Shown: positions 16,347 through 25,002 of the stretch, piece after piece
Numbering within the stretch: the stretch's first letter is position 1
Layout of the letters: each line of letters begins with the position of its first letter
The notes under the pieces: model-generated
What the model saw: only the letters and a program-made list of their open reading frames with translations
Databases searched by the model: none
What the model was told of the DNA's origin: nothing
Position numbers and translations under genes: made by a program
From: a bacterium
GTDB taxonomy: Bacteria > Actinomycetota > Acidimicrobiia > Spongiisociales > ZC4RG35
Assembly (NCBI GenBank): GCA_028819345.1
Contig: JAPPLW010000103.1
Location: 34,424 to 98,423 of the forward strand
Direction: 5' to 3'
Length of the DNA stretch: 64,000 nucleotides

Positions 16347-17210
16347 ATGAGTTGGGACGTCATCGGCCAGCAACTCTGGAACGGTCTTCTCAACGGTTCG
16401 ATCTACGTGATATTCGCGGCCGGGTTGAGTCTGGTATTCGGAGTAATGAGGGTAATCAACATGGCGCATGGCGAGTTGACCATGTTGGGGGCCATGCTGT
16501 TGTTCACGGTCACCGATCTGGTCGGGTTGGGTTATTTCACTGGAGCTGCGCTGGTGGTGGTGGTGATGGCCCTGGCCGGCTTCCTGGTCAACCGGGTCAC
16601 GGTTCGCCCGTTCCTGGGACATTCGGAGTTGGTGGTGATCCTCTCGACCGTGGCGCTGAGCTTCATGCTGTTAAACGGCAGTCTGGTGGTGTGGGGGTCC
16701 GGGCCCAAGGGGGTGGACAAACCTTTCAACGAGATCGTCCAGGTCGGGGGGGTGTACGTAACCACCGCCAGCGTTCTTCTGGTGGGGGTGTGCTTTGCGG
16801 CGGTCCTGGGTTTGTACCTCATGCTCACTTTCACCAAGCTGGGCAAGAAGACCCGGGCAACCGGCCAGAACCTGCTCGGCGCCCGTTTGATAGGGATCAA
16901 CACCACCGCCGTCTATGATACCACCCTGATAGTTGCTTCCGGACTGGCGGCCCTGGCCGGAGTGTTGATCGTCCTGGTGTCGTCTGCATCTCCCAACCTG
17001 GGACAACCTCTGCTCATCACCGGCTTTGCGGTGGTGATCGTGGCGGGGATGGGAAATGTGGGGGGAGCGGTGGCGGTGGGCCTGTTCATGGGCGTGACCG
17101 AGGCGCTGTTCGGCCAGTTCGTCTCCACCTATTACCGACAGGGGTACCTGTACGTTGTGATGATCGTCGTCCTGCTGCTGCGCCCCCAGGGCCTGTTCGG
17201 GAGGAAATGA
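16347..17210 (+). CDS. livH: branched-chain-type ABC transporter permease (LivH)
   Basis: A 287-residue polytopic membrane protein of the LivH family. It begins WDVIGQQLWNGLLNGSIYVIFAAGLSLVFGVMRVINMAHGELTMLGAM, the conserved LivH N-terminal block. The C-terminal PQGLFGRK ending is classic. About eight TM segments are expected. It partners with the LivM permease that follows after 1 nt, the two ATPases and the binding lipoprotein at 13342 to form a HAAT-type importer. The ORF at 16331 in another frame is a shadow. Confidence 0.95.
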   Translation: MSWDVIGQQLWNGLLNGSIYVIFAAGLSLVFGVMRVINMAHGELTMLGAMLLFTVTDLVGLGYFTGAALVVVVMALAGFLVNRVTVRPFLGHSELVVILSTVALSFMLLNGSLVVWGSGPKGVDKPFNEIVQVGGVYVTTASVLLVGVCFAAVLGLYLMLTFTKLGKKTRATGQNLLGARLIGINTTAVYDTTLIVASGLAALAGVLIVLVSSASPNLGQPLLITGFAVVIVAGMGNVGGAVAVGLFMGVTEALFGQFVSTYYRQGYLYVVMIVVLLLRPQGLFGRK

Positions 17211-17211
17211 A

Positions 17212-18234
17212 GTGCGGTTGAGAATCCCACCGGGATGGTGGCTGGGAGGTTTGTTGCTCCTGTTGGTTGCGATGGTGCCGCTGTTTGTTTTCACCAACAC
17301 CTACAACCGCGGTCTGTTGGTCCTGATTGTGATATATGCGATCGCCGGGCTCAGTCTCGATTACATCATGGGCGAGATGGGGCAATTCTCTTTCGGACAC
17401 GCCGCTTTCTGGGGGTTCGGCGCCTATGTGTCGGCGAAATTGGCGCTCGATCTGGGGATATCTCCGTGGATCGGGTTCCTGGCTGCGCCGGCGGCGGCCG
17501 GCCTGGTGGGTCTTTTGATCGGCTACATCGCCCTGCGCCGCACACGGGGCCTCGAACTGGCGATCGTCACCCTCGGCTTCGGGGTGCTGGCCTGGACAGT
17601 GGCCCTAAGGTGGAGACCGGTCACCGGCGGTCCGTCAGGACTGCGCCAGGTCCCCCCGCCCAGTCTGTTCGGCTGGGAGATCCGCTCGGAGTTGGCTTAC
17701 TTCTACTTCGCACTGCTGTTGCTGCTGGGCATAGTGTTCCTGTTGTCGAGGCTGCGGACCTCCCGCTTCGGAAGAGGCGTGCGCAGCATTCACGAGAACG
17801 AAGACCTCGCCAAGTCCGTTGGTGTGGCGGCCACCAAATACTATGTGATGGCTTTTTCGTTCGCATGCGCGCTAGTGGGGTTCTCCGGAGCCCTGTACGC
17901 CCACCACTTCCGGTTCGTAAACCCGAATCTCTTGGGTCTCGACTACATGTTCATCTTCTTGATCGTTGTCCTGGTAGGAGGGAGGGGAACCCTGTGGGGT
18001 CCGGTATTGGGTTCGGCGATCTTCGTTCTGGTGAGTGAGTGGCTGCGGGCCCTGCAGGAATACCGCTTCGTGATATTCGGCGTGGTGTTGCTGCTGGTGG
18101 TGCTGTTCATGCCGATCGGAGTCTTCCCCGCTCTACAGAGGGCAGTTCGGAGCAGCAGGGAACGCAGGAAATCCGGAGATGAGGCGACCGCGGAGGGCGA
18201 AGACCGAGCCCGGGCCGGGGTGGGGATGGAGTAG
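17212..18234 (+). CDS. livM: branched-chain-type ABC transporter permease (LivM)
   Basis: A 340-residue polytopic permease with a GTG start 1 nt after the LivH stop (GGAGG Shine-Dalgarno inside livH). The family-typical stretch YAIAGLSLDYIMGEMGQFSFGHAAFWGFGAYVSA is present, as is a cytoplasmic SRFGRGVRSIHENEDLAKSVGV segment that contacts the ATPase (EAA-like region; here R-x-I-x-E-N-E). A hydrophilic tail of about 30 residues (RSSRERRKSGDEATAEGEDR) follows the last helix. It forms the membrane pore with LivH. Confidence 0.95.
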   Translation: MRLRIPPGWWLGGLLLLLVAMVPLFVFTNTYNRGLLVLIVIYAIAGLSLDYIMGEMGQFSFGHAAFWGFGAYVSAKLALDLGISPWIGFLAAPAAAGLVGLLIGYIALRRTRGLELAIVTLGFGVLAWTVALRWRPVTGGPSGLRQVPPPSLFGWEIRSELAYFYFALLLLLGIVFLLSRLRTSRFGRGVRSIHENEDLAKSVGVAATKYYVMAFSFACALVGFSGALYAHHFRFVNPNLLGLDYMFIFLIVVLVGGRGTLWGPVLGSAIFVLVSEWLRALQEYRFVIFGVVLLLVVLFMPIGVFPALQRAVRSSRERRKSGDEATAEGEDRARAGVGME

Positions 18235-18236
18235 CG

Positions 18237-19004
18237 ATGCCGATCCTAGAGACCAGCGGCCTCACCAGGATGTTCGGCGGCCTTTCGGCGGTGGACCGCT
18301 TGGACCTGTCTGTGGAAGAGGGAGAAATCCGGGGTCTGATCGGGCCGAACGGCTCCGGCAAGACCACTGCCCTCAACCTGATCACGGGCTACATCAAGCC
18401 CACCAGGGGGGTGGTTAGGTACCAGAGTTCGGACGTCTCAGGCGAGCAACCTCACGAACTGGCCCGTCTGGGATTGGTTCGCACCTTCCAGATCACCACC
18501 CTGTTCGAGAACCTGACCGTCCGGGACAACGTACTCCACGGAAGCCACCTCAAGAATCCGACATCGCTGCTGGGAGCGCTGACGAGGTCCAGAAAATACC
18601 TGGAGCAGAGCAGGGAGATGGAGGAACGGGTGCGGGAGTTGCTCGCCTTCGTGGGCCTCGCCGAGCGGATCGACGCGGTGGCCCGGGACCTCTCGGCCGG
18701 AGAGCACCGGTATCTGGAGATCGCCATCGCCTTGGCGGCCAAGCCCAAGATGCTGCTCTTGGACGAACCAGCCACCGGCCTCAATCCCGAGGAAGCAGCC
18801 TATTTGATGAACCTGATCAGGACGCTGCGAAGCCAGGGGGTCACGGTTCTCCTGGTGGAGCACAACATGCGCTTGATAACCAACATCTGCACAAGGATCA
18901 CCGTGCTCAACTTTGGCGCGAAGATCGCCGAGGGGACCCCCGAGGAGATAGTGGGCAACCCCGATGTGATCACCGCCTACCTTGGGAAACGCCGCGGTGC
19001 TTGA
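18237..19004 (+). CDS. livG: branched-chain-type ABC transporter ATPase (LivG)
   Basis: A 255-residue ATP-binding subunit. Walker A is GPNGSGKTT; the Q-loop follows in VRTFQITTLFENLTV. The signature is degenerate (DLSAGEHRYLEIA, where LSxGxQ is usual). Walker B is KMLLLDEPATGLN, and the H-switch is VLLVEHNM. The C-terminus (GTPEEIVGNPDVITAYLG) is the normal LivG ending. It is translated 2 nt after the LivM stop and energises import together with LivF. Confidence 0.96.
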   Translation: MPILETSGLTRMFGGLSAVDRLDLSVEEGEIRGLIGPNGSGKTTALNLITGYIKPTRGVVRYQSSDVSGEQPHELARLGLVRTFQITTLFENLTVRDNVLHGSHLKNPTSLLGALTRSRKYLEQSREMEERVRELLAFVGLAERIDAVARDLSAGEHRYLEIAIALAAKPKMLLLDEPATGLNPEEAAYLMNLIRTLRSQGVTVLLVEHNMRLITNICTRITVLNFGAKIAEGTPEEIVGNPDVITAYLGKRRGA

Positions 19005-19701
19005 GATCAACGCTCTCAACGTGGCCTACGGGCGGGTGCAGGTGCTCTTCGATGTCTCGATCAGCGTGCCGGAGGGGGAGTTGGTGACGGTGATCGGAGC
19101 CAACGGCGCGGGAAAGACCACTCTGCTGCTCACCGTCTCCGGAGTGCTCAGACCCCAGAGCGGCGAGATCTCCTTCGAGGGTGAGAGAATCGACAGCCTC
19201 AGACCTCACGAGATAGTCGGCATGGGCCTGGGCCACGTGCCGCAGGGCAAGGAACTCTTCCCGGCCATGACCGTCCTGGAAAACCTGGAGATGGGCGCTC
19301 ACATGGTAAGGGAAGAGGATGAATACCGTCGCCGGCTGGAACGGGCCTTCGAGTTCTTCCCGCGCCTCTCCGAACGGGCTCGCCAGCGCGCCGGGACCCT
19401 GAGCGGCGGGGAGCAGCAGATGCTCGCCATCGCCAGGGCCCTGATGGCCGAGCCCCGGCTGTTGCTGCTGGACGAGCCGTCGGCGGGCCTGGCCCCCATC
19501 ATCGTTGACCATCTGGCCGAGATCATCCTCGATCTCAACCGCCACGGGTTGACGGTGTTGCTGGTGGAGCAAAACGCCTTCCTGGCATTGGAGATCGCTC
19601 GGAGAGCCTATGTGATGGAGTCGGGCCTGGTGGTCGAGAGCGGCGACACCGAAGATGTGCTCGAGAGCGATCTCGTGCGACGGGCTTATCTGGGGATCTG
19701 A
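18997..19701 (+). CDS. livF: branched-chain-type ABC transporter ATPase (LivF)
   Basis: The second ATPase, about 234 residues. Walker A GANGAGKTT, LivF-type Q-loop region GLGHVPQGKELFPAMTVLENLEMGA, signature LSGGEQQMLAIARAL, Walker B LLLLDEPSAGLAP, H-loop LLVEQNAF. The track starts at a TTG at 18982. The GTG at 18997, overlapping the end of livG by 8 nt, gives the more usual start just before LEINALNVAYG, so I prefer it. It ends in a TGATG overlap with the first HyuA gene, coupling the importer to catabolism. Confidence 0.95.
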   Translation: MLEINALNVAYGRVQVLFDVSISVPEGELVTVIGANGAGKTTLLLTVSGVLRPQSGEISFEGERIDSLRPHEIVGMGLGHVPQGKELFPAMTVLENLEMGAHMVREEDEYRRRLERAFEFFPRLSERARQRAGTLSGGEQQMLAIARALMAEPRLLLLDEPSAGLAPIIVDHLAEIILDLNRHGLTVLLVEQNAFLALEIARRAYVMESGLVVESGDTEDVLESDLVRRAYLGI

Positions 19702-21761
19702 TGACTGAGCTCAGGATCGGGGTTGACATTGGCGGCACCTTCACCGACTGGGTGATGGCCGATTCCGAGGGTGGGGTGCAGGTCGTCAAGACTCCAACCA
19801 CACCCGATGGGTTCGGGGGAGTCTTCAATGCCATGGATGAAGCAGAGGTCACAGGGGATAGGTTCCGCTCCTTCGCTCATGGGACCACCCTGGGCACCAA
19901 CGCCTTGATTGAGAGGCGGCTCCCTCGGGTGGCCATGGTGACCACCAGGGGAGTCACCGCCGTCCTGACCCAGGCTGCCCGCGGCTCGAAGGAGGACATC
20001 TGGGATATCTACCACGACTCCCCCCGTCCTTCCATCGTCAAGCCGCGAGACCGCCTGGAAGTCACGGAACGGACGCTCAGTTCCGGCGAGGTGCGCACCC
20101 CCCTCGACGAGAAGGAGGCACGCGAGGTGGCCCGAATCCTGCGGGGGCGGGGCATCCGCACCATCGCGGTGTGCTTCCTGCATTCCTACACCAACGGCCG
20201 CAACGAACGGAGGATGAAGGAGATCATCCTGGAGGAGTTTCCGGAGGCGCTGGTCCGCACCTCCCACGAGACCATTCCTCGCATTCTCGAGTACGAGCGT
20301 TTCACCACCACCATCCTGAACGTTGCCCTGATCCCGGTGATGATCGACTACCTGCAGGCGCTGGAGCAGGGTCTTAGGGGTCGGGACTACCCCGGTGACG
20401 TGCTGATCGTGCAGTCGGCGGGTGGCCTGATGGGGGTGGAGGCCACCACCAACATCCCGGTCCGCACCGCCAACTCGGGCCCCTCGGCAGGGGCGATCGC
20501 GGCCCGGGAGATAGGGGCCCTGGCCGGCTTCGAGAACATCATCGGCCTCGACATCGGCGGGACCAGCACCGACGTTTCGGTAACCCTCGACGGCCAGTTG
20601 AGGACCACCGAGACCTGGGAGGTGGAGTGGGGGCATCCGATCATGTTCCCGGCGGTGGACATAATCACCGTGGGGGCGGGGGGAGGGTCGGTGGCGTGGT
20701 TCGACCCGGGAGGCAAGCTCCGATCGGGACCTCACAGTATGGGAGCAGTGCCCGGACCGGCCTGTTACGGCAAGGGAGGGGACCAGCCCACCAACACCGA
20801 CGCCCACGTGGTGATGGGGAACCTCCGGCCGGGCGCCATGTTGGGCGGGGCGATGGAGATCTCACCGGAGCTTGCCCACAAGGTGATCCATGACGGGATC
20901 GGTCGAAGGCTGGGCGGCGACACCGTCTCCGCCGCGGCGGCGGTGATCGCGGTGGCCGAGGCGAACATGGCCAACGCCATCAGGCTGGCCACCATGAGGC
21001 GGGGGCTGGACCCCCGCGACTTCGCCCTGGTGGCATTCGGCGGCGCCGGGCCGTTCCATGGGGCGCGGGTGGCGGCCGAGTTGTCAATACCCACCGTGCT
21101 GGTGCCTCCCCGGCCCGGACTCACTTCGGCTCTGGGTTGTCTCATGGCCGACATCCGCCATGACCTGGGCGCCAGCATGTTCTATGGGGAGGCGGCGGCG
21201 GTTGACATCGACGAGATGAACGATCGTTTTGAGGAGTTCGACGCCCGGGTGCGGGCGGCCCTGGACCGGGAGGGCATTGCGCCGGAGAACCAGTTCGTGG
21301 AGAAGACCATCGACATGTGCTACGCGGGACAGTGGAGGGTGTTCGCCATCCCGGTCACCGGCAGAATGACCAGAGAGAGTCTTTCGGAGAGCGTGGAACT
21401 CTTCAGAAAGTTGTATCTGCAGAGGTTCACCTTCGACCTGGGGGAGCGGGAAGTGGAGATCCACGGGATAAACGTCACCGGGACCGGGATCTCCGACAAG
21501 TACCAGCCCCAGGCGGTCGAGCAGGATTCCGCCGCGCCCACCGCTTCGGGGTCACGTCCTGTCTACTGGCGAGAGGCGGGAGGGTGGGTGGAAACGCCGG
21601 TGTGGTCCCGGCCTTCCTTGCCGGTTGGGTTCCGGACTGTGGGGCCGGCCGTGGTGGAGCAGATGGACTCCACCACCCTCGCGCCACCCGGAATGAGTCT
21701 GTTTGTGGACCGTCATCTCAACCTGGTGCTCGACACCACCGGCGAGGGAGGTGGGGCATGA
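19701..21761 (+). CDS. hyuA: hydantoinase/oxoprolinase subunit A, copy 1
   Basis: A 686-residue HyuA-type ATP-dependent subunit. Two actin-like/ASKHA-type phosphate motifs are visible: VDIGGTFTDWV at the N-terminus and GLDIGGTSTDVSV near 275. Other hallmarks are the GTTLGTNALIER block, GAGGGSVAWFD, GPACYGKGG and the RRGLDPRDFALVAFGGAGPFH segment. Family members (N-methylhydantoinase, 5-oxoprolinase, caprolactamase, acetone/acetophenone carboxylases) use ATP to open or carboxylate cyclic amides or ketones. The exact substrate is not deducible. It starts within the livF stop (TGATG) and overlaps hyuB by 4 nt. Confidence 0.93.
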   Translation: MTELRIGVDIGGTFTDWVMADSEGGVQVVKTPTTPDGFGGVFNAMDEAEVTGDRFRSFAHGTTLGTNALIERRLPRVAMVTTRGVTAVLTQAARGSKEDIWDIYHDSPRPSIVKPRDRLEVTERTLSSGEVRTPLDEKEAREVARILRGRGIRTIAVCFLHSYTNGRNERRMKEIILEEFPEALVRTSHETIPRILEYERFTTTILNVALIPVMIDYLQALEQGLRGRDYPGDVLIVQSAGGLMGVEATTNIPVRTANSGPSAGAIAAREIGALAGFENIIGLDIGGTSTDVSVTLDGQLRTTETWEVEWGHPIMFPAVDIITVGAGGGSVAWFDPGGKLRSGPHSMGAVPGPACYGKGGDQPTNTDAHVVMGNLRPGAMLGGAMEISPELAHKVIHDGIGRRLGGDTVSAAAAVIAVAEANMANAIRLATMRRGLDPRDFALVAFGGAGPFHGARVAAELSIPTVLVPPRPGLTSALGCLMADIRHDLGASMFYGEAAAVDIDEMNDRFEEFDARVRAALDREGIAPENQFVEKTIDMCYAGQWRVFAIPVTGRMTRESLSESVELFRKLYLQRFTFDLGEREVEIHGINVTGTGISDKYQPQAVEQDSAAPTASGSRPVYWREAGGWVETPVWSRPSLPVGFRTVGPAVVEQMDSTTLAPPGMSLFVDRHLNLVLDTTGEGGGA

Positions 21762-23605
21762 ACAGTGAGCGCCGAGGTCCAGAGTTGACGCATGGGGTCG
21801 ATCCGGTCACATTCTCCATTCTCTCCAGCGCCTTCGTCAGCCTGGTGGACGAGATGGTGGAGGCGCTGCGGGACGCCTGCCTGTCGTTCGTGATCTACTG
21901 CGGAGACGTCAGCGGAGGGATGCTCAACGCCAGGGGTGAACTGGTCGCCCAGGGCACCCGGGATGTGGCGGTCCATGTCGGGGCGCTCCAACCCAGCACG
22001 CAGTCGGTGATCGAGGACTTCGCCGAGGTGGAGGGAGGGATCGAGGAGGGGGACGTCTTTGCCTTCAACGAACCCTACCGGGGAGGGACGCACCTTCCCG
22101 ACATGACCTTCATCAGCCCGATCTTCTGGGAGGGCCAACTCATCGCCTTCACCGCCACCAAGGGACACTGGTCGGATGTGGGCGGCCCCACTCCGGGCTC
22201 CATGAATGCGCTGGCTTTGGACATCTATGCCGAGGGGTTGGTTATTCCCCCGCTCAAGGTGGTTTCCCGGCGTGTGATCCGCCATGACGTGAAGAACCTG
22301 ATAATGGCCAACATCCGCCTGCCGGTCAATTCGACCGGTGACCTGATCGCTCACATCGAGGCGGCCCGGGTGGGGGAGAGTCGTCTCCACACCCTCATAG
22401 AGAAGTACGGGTTGGAGACTGTGGTGGGCTCCATGGAGGGGACGCTCGACCATTCCGAGCGCGAACTGGCCGCCGAGATCCTCCGGTGCCCCGAGGGCAC
22501 CTGGGAGACCGATGACTTTATCGACTACGACCCCCAGGCGCCCGAGGATGGTCCGGTGAAGGTCTCTCTCAAGATGACCATCCAGCACGACCCCCCGCGG
22601 GTCATCTATGACATGACAGGGTCCGGGCCGCCCGTGCAGTCGGGCATGAACGGCACCCGCGGCTCCACCACCGGAGCGCTGGTGGCCGGCACCAAGTACA
22701 TCTTTCCCAAGCCCCTGATGAATGCCGGGTGGCTGCGCATCATCAAGGCGATATTTCCCGAGACCAGCGTGGTGAACGCGGTCCGGCCCTACGCAGTGTG
22801 CGGGGAGGTGTCGGGGGCCTACGAGAAGACCACCGCCTGCGTCCAGCGGGTGTGGGCGAAGGTGGCGCCCCGACGATCCTTCGCCGGGAATTTCAACCTC
22901 GAGTACGTGGTGGCCGGCGGGGTGGACGACCGTCCCGGCCGGCACAACAATTACTTCGTCTACTACCACTGGCACACCGGCGGCTGGGGGGGAAAGTTTG
23001 GAGCGGACGGACGCGACTGCGGCGCCGCCATCTTCGGACTTGGCATACTGAACCAGTCGAGCGAGGTGATCGAGAGGATGTGGCCGGTCACCTTCGACCG
23101 CCTGGCGCCGGTCACCGACTCCATGGGCGCCGGACAGTGGCGAGGAGGGGCGGGGCTGGAGTCGGTGCTCCGGGCCGAGAACGCCGGAGGCGTGCGGCTG
23201 TCATACATCGCCGACCGGGGAGAGGAAGGCCCCGGGGGACCCCGCGGGCTGTTCGGAGGGGAGGACGGGATCCCCATCCGGGTCGCCAAGCATGTGGGCA
23301 CCGACCAAGAGGAAAACCTTCCCATCTACTTCGCCGACGAGTTCGTGGGCCAGCACGGCAACTTCTATCACGTCTCGTCGGGAGGCGGCGGGTACGGCGA
23401 TCCACTGGAAAGGGAGCCGGAAGCCGTGCTGGAGGACGTGCTGGACAGGTACGTCTCGATCGAGTCGGCGCTCGGTGACTACGGAGTGGTGATCGAGGTT
23501 CGGGACGCCGATCTTCTTGACTACCTGATAGACGTCGAAGCAACCCAAGACTTGCGGGCCGAATTGCGCGCCGCCCGATTGAACACAGGAGAGAAACTGC
23601 CATGA
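21758..23605 (+). CDS. hyuB: hydantoinase/oxoprolinase subunit B, copy 1
   Basis: A 615-residue HyuB subunit that completes the ATP-dependent hydrolase with the preceding HyuA. The track ORF starts at 21317 inside hyuA; the true start is the ATG at 21758 in an ATGA overlap. Family blocks seen: VDPVTFSILSSAFVSLVDEMVEALRDACLSFVI, GDVFAFNEPYRGGTHLPDMTFISPIF, KGHWSDVGGPTPGSM, and the C-terminal SGGGGYGDPLEREPEAVLEDVLDRYVS. In two-subunit members HyuB is thought to carry the metal-dependent hydrolytic site. It overlaps the next gene by 4 nt. Confidence 0.93.
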   Translation: MNSERRGPELTHGVDPVTFSILSSAFVSLVDEMVEALRDACLSFVIYCGDVSGGMLNARGELVAQGTRDVAVHVGALQPSTQSVIEDFAEVEGGIEEGDVFAFNEPYRGGTHLPDMTFISPIFWEGQLIAFTATKGHWSDVGGPTPGSMNALALDIYAEGLVIPPLKVVSRRVIRHDVKNLIMANIRLPVNSTGDLIAHIEAARVGESRLHTLIEKYGLETVVGSMEGTLDHSERELAAEILRCPEGTWETDDFIDYDPQAPEDGPVKVSLKMTIQHDPPRVIYDMTGSGPPVQSGMNGTRGSTTGALVAGTKYIFPKPLMNAGWLRIIKAIFPETSVVNAVRPYAVCGEVSGAYEKTTACVQRVWAKVAPRRSFAGNFNLEYVVAGGVDDRPGRHNNYFVYYHWHTGGWGGKFGADGRDCGAAIFGLGILNQSSEVIERMWPVTFDRLAPVTDSMGAGQWRGGAGLESVLRAENAGGVRLSYIADRGEEGPGGPRGLFGGEDGIPIRVAKHVGTDQEENLPIYFADEFVGQHGNFYHVSSGGGGYGDPLEREPEAVLEDVLDRYVSIESALGDYGVVIEVRDADLLDYLIDVEATQDLRAELRAARLNTGEKLP

Positions 23606-24957
23606 CAGACGCCCGATCAAAGTTCGTAGACCTGTACACGCAACGCACGCCAGGATCTCTGCGACTCTACGAGGAGGCTAGGAGACACCTTCCTGGCGGC
23701 GTCCCCGGAAACGCCGGATTCCGCCCCCCGTATCCCCTGTATGTGGAAGGGGCGCGGGGCCCCTTTCTGTGGGATGTGGACGGGAACCGATACATCGACT
23801 CGTTGATCGGGGGAGGCCCTCACATCCTGGGACATTCGCCGCCCGCGGTGATGGATGCGGTGGCGAAGCAACTCTCCTCCGGCACCAGCACCATCGCACC
23901 CTCTCCCAACAACCTGGTTCTGGCGGAGAAGATTCGAAAGCACATGCCGCACATGGAGATGATCCGCTTCGTCCACACCGGCTCGGAGGCGGTGCACATG
24001 TCGATGCGGGTCGCCCGCGCCTTCACCGGCCGCCAGAAGATCGGCAAATTCGAGGGTAATTTCCACGGCGGGTACGACAACCTACTGGTTAGCGGGACGT
24101 CCTTCGCCGGACCCGAGGAGCGCCCGGTCTCCCTTCCGGAGGGGGCCGGGATACCCCAGAGCGTTCTGGACGACACCGTGGTCCTCCCGTACAACAACAC
24201 GGACGCCGCGGTGGCCCTGATCGAGGAACACGCCTCGGAGTTGGCCGGTGTGGTGGTTGAAGCGGTGGGGGGGACGTGGATGGCGGGGATAGTGGCCGAC
24301 CAGAGGTTCCTGGAGGCGCTTCGGGAGGTTACCGCTCGCCACGGCATCCTGCTGATCTTCGATGAGGTGATCACGGGGTTCAGGGTCGCCTTGGGGGGAA
24401 GCACCGCGGTCACCGGAGTCACCCCGGACCTGGTGGCGCTGGCCAAGACCATCGGAGGAGGACTTCCGATGGGCGCCTTCGGAGGACGCCGGGACGTCAT
24501 GGACCAGGTCGTCACTCCTCCCCGGGACGCCGACGACAGGCGGGTCACCATCTTCCAGTCGGGGACCTTCCAGACCAACCTGGCCTCGCTGGCGGCGGGG
24601 ATTGCCATGTTGTCGGAACTGGAGAAACCCGGCGTCTACGAGAACCTCGAGGAGACCGGCGAGCAGGTGCGAAAGGGCATCGAGAAGATCGGCGCCAACC
24701 AGGGACTGCCGGTCCAGGCCACCGGCCAGGGCCCCATCTTCGGGGTTTACTTCGCTGAAGAACCGGTGCGCACCATCCGCGATGTGCTGGCCAGCGACCG
24801 GGAGATGGCGGGGACCTTCTACCTGGGGCTGGTGGCCCACGGGATATACATCACCCCCTATCACCTCGGCTTCACCAACGCTGCCCAGAGCCAGGCCGAG
24901 ATCGATCAGGTGCTGGAAGTCTGCCAGCGGGTGATGGAGACCATCAAGGAGGACTGA
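23602..24957 (+). CDS. class III PLP aminotransferase/glutamate-1-semialdehyde aminomutase-like, copy 1
   Basis: A 451-residue fold-type I class III PLP enzyme. Motifs: LYEEARRHLPGGVPGNAGF (N-terminal block like HemL), DVDGNRYIDSLIGGGPHILGH, FVHTGSEAVHMSMRVARAFTG, LLIFDEVITGFRVALGG (PLP Asp) and LAKTIGGGLPMGAFGG (Schiff-base Lys). It is close to HemL in outline, but the operon context argues for catabolic amino transfer or 1,2-amino shift rather than heme synthesis. It overlaps hyuB by ATGA. A second enzyme of identical length follows the second HyuAB pair (32057), so the HyuA-HyuB-PLP enzyme cassette is present twice. Confidence 0.9.
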   Translation: MTDARSKFVDLYTQRTPGSLRLYEEARRHLPGGVPGNAGFRPPYPLYVEGARGPFLWDVDGNRYIDSLIGGGPHILGHSPPAVMDAVAKQLSSGTSTIAPSPNNLVLAEKIRKHMPHMEMIRFVHTGSEAVHMSMRVARAFTGRQKIGKFEGNFHGGYDNLLVSGTSFAGPEERPVSLPEGAGIPQSVLDDTVVLPYNNTDAAVALIEEHASELAGVVVEAVGGTWMAGIVADQRFLEALREVTARHGILLIFDEVITGFRVALGGSTAVTGVTPDLVALAKTIGGGLPMGAFGGRRDVMDQVVTPPRDADDRRVTIFQSGTFQTNLASLAAGIAMLSELEKPGVYENLEETGEQVRKGIEKIGANQGLPVQATGQGPIFGVYFAEEPVRTIRDVLASDREMAGTFYLGLVAHGIYITPYHLGFTNAAQSQAEIDQVLEVCQRVMETIKED

Positions 24958-25002
24958 CGGCTTGATCTGCACGCAGACGCGACCAAAAAGGCCGGGACCG
25001 GA

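Noticed and set aside
23602-24957. Calling this gene hemL (heme biosynthesis)
   Set aside because: Similarity to glutamate-1-semialdehyde aminomutase is general to class III PLP enzymes; operon context and a second paralogue argue for a catabolic role.
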